55,175 bases of DNA, taken from assembly GCA_964517495.1 (NCBI GenBank), contig CAZFER010000041.1, forward strand, positions 1-55,175, written 5' to 3'. Below, piece after piece: positions 52,871 to 55,175 of this stretch (its first letter is position 1; each line of letters starts with the position of its first letter). Both the position numbers and the translations under genes were made by a program. Under the pieces are notes generated by a model. That model was given only the letters and a program-made list of their open reading frames with translations, was not told the origin of the DNA and made no database searches. Origin of the DNA: CAZFER01 sp964517495. Its GTDB lineage: Bacteria > Hinthialibacterota > Hinthialibacteria > Hinthialibacterales > Hinthialibacteraceae.

Positions 52871-53470
52871 TTAGGGCCCAAATCGGATTATATCGCCTGC
52901 GCTTTTTACTCCATTGGAGGATGCATATAAGAAAAAGATATCATCCGGTTTGGAGCGTGCACCGGCATCCGCTTGTAAATCGGAATCCGGACCTGCAGAA
53001 ATAAGAGCCCATTCGTAATTACTTTCTTTGCCATGTAGCCATTGATGGGGGGAGTTATTGAACTTTTTGGCAAAGGTGCCATACCCTTGGCCTAGCGGGT
53101 TGCTATCGGTTTTCCATCCCTTTGATTCATACGCATAATTGATGGGATCTCCATCGGGTGTTTCATACCCTTTTGGGGCGAATGGATCTGGCCAGCGTCC
53201 TTGGCTTAAATAGGAGACTGGTGTGGTTAGTGGGTGAAAACGAGAGGGCCATGAGATATTATGGGCTCGGCTGATGTATTTTCCATTGTCCAACTTGTAC
53301 ATTTCCAAGGCCGTGCCGATCGCTTTAAAGTCCGCTTCAATTCGGGCAATTTTTGCCCTTGTTTGTGCATTCAAGAAATTCGGTACTGCAATGGCAGCTA
53401 GAATTCCAATGATGGCAACCACGATAAGTAGTTCGATCAAGGTAAAACCCTGAGTGTTCTTATTAAACAT
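52871..53470 (-). CDS. type II secretion/type IV pilus-type pseudopilin
   Basis: A 199-residue prepilin: MFNKNTQG then FTLIELLIVVAIIGILAAI, with cleavage after Gly8 and the Glu5 of the mature protein. The next segment VPNFLNAQTRAKIARIEADF and ALEMYKLDNGKYI are typical of the PulG-like pseudopilins that are very numerous in planctomycete-like and related candidate phyla. The C-terminal part (HQWLHGKESNYEWALISAGPD) is the common SGPDG-type loop region. GGGAGGAATGA precedes the ATG. No secretion genes are adjacent. It may be an orphan minor pseudopilin. Confidence 0.9.
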   Translation of the reverse strand: MFNKNTQGFTLIELLIVVAIIGILAAIAVPNFLNAQTRAKIARIEADFKAIGTALEMYKLDNGKYISRAHNISWPSRFHPLTTPVSYLSQGRWPDPFAPKGYETPDGDPINYAYESKGWKTDSNPLGQGYGTFAKKFNNSPHQWLHGKESNYEWALISAGPDSDLQADAGARSKPDDIFFLYASSNGVKSAGDIIRFGP

Positions 53471-53497
53471 TCATTCCTCCCAATAGATTATGGTAAC

Positions 53498-53521
53498 AAA
53501 AGGTTTTATATAAAACCTTTT
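53498..53521. terminator. 24-base perfect palindrome, likely terminator or operator
   Basis: AAAAGGTTTTATATAAAACCTTTT is identical to its own reverse complement. It lies between the stop of the exonuclease gene (53545) and the pseudopilin start (53470). As a minus-strand hairpin ending in T4 it could end the exonuclease transcript; as a symmetric site 28 bases before the pseudopilin ATG it could bind a regulator. Confidence 0.6.
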
Positions 53522-53544
53522 TTCCAATCTTTCATGTCATTTTA

Positions 53545-54879
53545 TCATGATTTGGGATCAATCCCCAGCTTCTTGAAAAGCCTTTGACGCCGGTGATACA
53601 ATTTCTCTTTGAATTTTAACACGTTATGATTGACCTTCCCTTGAGTTGATAGCATGTTGACCAATGTGATCGCTTTTTCAGTATGTTCAAGTGCCTTATC
53701 CAGTTGTCGTGCCCGATGTTCAAAATGTTTTGCTAGTTCGATATAAGCAAAGCAATCATGAAATTCTTCAATCATTTTGAGCCATATGAATTTAGCTTGG
53801 CTAAATAGCCGCTGGCGTTTGTACAAAAGGGATAAATGCCTATAAACTTGATACTTATGGTTCCAGGTTAATTCATTGCTTCCAATAGCTTCCTCGAAAC
53901 ACTGACACGCCTGATCCAGATTCCCATCATCTTGATAATAGCGGGCAACACCGATCAGTTCATAAGCGTTTCGAATTTCGCTCATGGGATTTTTAAGCAT
54001 GCGGCATGTTTTCGCTGTCAACATGGCCAAAGAGAAAATATCCTCCACATTATGGGCTAACACTGGTTTCATACGTGGAATGCGTATTCCTCGTAAAAAA
54101 TCAAAATAGACATAGGGAATTAATTCTCCCGGGATATCCTCAGCTCGCTGATGGTTGAATAAGTGTGATTCCAAAGTGGAAAGCCTGCAATCAGGCAGGG
54201 AATGCTTCCAAAACCGGCGGGCGGGGTGGAGTAAATCCAAATGGGGAAAGTGATCAAATGCAAAACGGGAGCGGTTAATCAAAAAGCGCGAATGTAAAAC
54301 CGGGATATCAAAACATTTCCCATTATACGTCACAAGCGCGTCGGCTTGCTCAAATATAGACCTCAAAGCGTATAACACAGCGGGTTCCTCATCATAATCG
54401 CGCATCAGGTATTGATCGACACAAAAACCACTTTTATCAAAATATCCAATCCCAATTAAAAAGGGAAGCGTTCCGGTTCCCCCTGCCAAACCTGTTGTTT
54501 CTGTATCAATGAAGAGAATCTTTTCGATTGTAACGTCTTGAAATGCTTCATCTTTTGCTTGCTTGGATAGTTCAGATAGGCTCAAATCACCAGGGGGGTA
54601 AAGCAAATGGTTGGAATCGTAAATCGTCTGCTTGAATCCATACGAACCTGCCGCATTTTCTGTGTTTTCCACACCGATGGATTCCAGAAATTCCTTTTTG
54701 TTATTATCTCGATTTTCCAACGCACCGATGAGTTGTGAACCGCTAACTACACCGGGAATATTCAACAGTTTTTCGGGTATTTTGGACGCAGAGGAAGAGG
54801 GAGCAGAAGACAGTTCCTCTTTTTTCCCAACCGTGTTGGTTTGGGAGAATTGTTTTAATTTATCGTATATACCCGCCAT
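53545..54879 (-). CDS. YprB-like RNase H-fold exonuclease with TPR-like C-terminus
   Basis: About 444 residues from ATG 54879; the extension to a TTG at 54894 is less likely. Residues about 115-320 form the 3'-5' exonuclease fold: ILFIDTETTGLAGG (ExoI, DxE), LVTYNGKCFDIPVLHSRF (ExoII) and LAHNVEDIFSLA (ExoIII). This matches YprB/DUF ribonuclease H-like proteins. Residues about 325-444 show helical pairs resembling tetratricopeptide repeats (AYELIGVARYYQDDGNLDQACQCFEEAI, CFAYIELAKHFEHRARQLDKA). It probably degrades nucleic acid; the substrate is not known. Single gene. Confidence 0.82.
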   Translation of the reverse strand: MAGIYDKLKQFSQTNTVGKKEELSSAPSSSASKIPEKLLNIPGVVSGSQLIGALENRDNNKKEFLESIGVENTENAAGSYGFKQTIYDSNHLLYPPGDLSLSELSKQAKDEAFQDVTIEKILFIDTETTGLAGGTGTLPFLIGIGYFDKSGFCVDQYLMRDYDEEPAVLYALRSIFEQADALVTYNGKCFDIPVLHSRFLINRSRFAFDHFPHLDLLHPARRFWKHSLPDCRLSTLESHLFNHQRAEDIPGELIPYVYFDFLRGIRIPRMKPVLAHNVEDIFSLAMLTAKTCRMLKNPMSEIRNAYELIGVARYYQDDGNLDQACQCFEEAIGSNELTWNHKYQVYRHLSLLYKRQRLFSQAKFIWLKMIEEFHDCFAYIELAKHFEHRARQLDKALEHTEKAITLVNMLSTQGKVNHNVLKFKEKLYHRRQRLFKKLGIDPKS

Positions 54880-55175
54880 GACTGTAATCAACACCCGTTC
54901 TAAAGTGAATGAAAGTGTATTGGTTTAGTATACACACTAATAACAACAGGTGTAACTTCAAAGCTCGCATCTTGTCTAAAAATGACAATTAAATGGGAAT
55001 ACTTTCATCGTATTATGGTGCAAGCATCCTACCTATTTAATAATTCATCCTTATGATGGTTGCACCAAAACATAGGGCGAACCCATAGGGTCGTCCCCAC
55101 TATCATTAAGTTAAAGGGGAGGGCGAGGCTCCCGCCGAGCCGTTATACGCCGAGCCGTTATACGTGGAAACGGCT
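54880..55175. repeat. right-edge repeats: inverted repeat and 15-base tandem repeat
   Basis: No gene is seen. TGGTGCAAGCATC (55016-55028) pairs with GATGGTTGCACCA (55055-55067) at 12 of 13 positions. At 55134-55148 and 55149-55163 GCCGAGCCGTTATAC occurs twice in direct tandem, followed by GTGGAAACGGCT at the edge. Between them is a G/C-rich stretch (GGGCGAACCCATAGGGTCG). The tandem unit may continue beyond the window. Confidence 0.55.

Noticed and set aside
55134..55163. CRISPR array
   Set aside because: The two units are direct and contiguous with no spacer, and only two are visible.

Overview
The window reads as one continuous chromosomal stretch of an uncultured Gram-negative-type bacterium, moderately AT-rich by eye. 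Secreted modular proteins (beta-propellers, cohesin/dockerin, jelly-roll domains), a DUF1080 protein, a sulfatase-like protein and a PulG-type pseudopilin are the kind of content seen in planctomycete-like and Sumerlaeota/Hydrogenedentes/OLB16-like candidate phyla. That placement is an inference; there is no rRNA gene here to test it. Normal stop codons (TAA, TAG, TGA) are used.

Layout. 1-3060: a secreted protein of unknown function running off the left edge, an atypical response regulator whose phospho-acceptor Asp is Asn, and a decayed IS5-family element with clear inverted repeats and a TAA target duplication. 3.2-9.4 kb: a small secreted protein, a sugar nucleotidyltransferase, dnaA with an adjacent DnaA-box-rich AT-rich region (probable oriC), ygfZ and a thioesterase. 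9.4-22 kb: three related CgeB-like glycosyltransferases, a xylose isomerase-like protein, an AhpD-like protein, a Rieske ferredoxin, an orphan sucD, an enolase-superfamily enzyme, and a PIN-domain gene with an unrecognised partner gene. 22-33 kb: a secreted duplicated beta-propeller protein, an ECF sigma operon with two small membrane-anchored proteins, a divergent membrane VWA protein, pyrE, a WD40-cohesin-dockerin-cohesin protein and a GT-C-like membrane protein.

33-44 kb: yebC-ruvC-ruvA, then a chemotaxis locus (cheY-cheX-cheR-cheA-cheB), a sigma-54-dependent response regulator on the opposite strand, and a degenerate receiver protein followed by cheW. No chemoreceptor, cheD or ruvB is present. 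44-55 kb: a large membrane protein with jelly-roll tail, a Tat-type lipoprotein with a Nudix-like core, a membrane protein of weak PilZ/YcgR likeness, DUF1080, a sulfatase-like protein with a DUF1080 tail remnant beside it, a coiled-coil/methyltransferase pair, a pseudopilin, a YprB-like exonuclease with TPR-like tail, and repeats at the right edge.

The most interesting signal is a shared extreme C-terminus, W-[S/E]-L-[Y/F]-COOH, on three otherwise unrelated signal-peptide proteins (ends at 3972, 22094 and 31591). The codons differ, so it is conserved as protein; it may be an undescribed C-terminal sorting or surface-attachment signal. Second in interest are a MITE-like repeat present twice (42574-42762, 46804-46991) with terminal inverted repeats and, for one copy, a 5-bp target duplication, and the PIN-domain pair at 19.3-20.7 kb.
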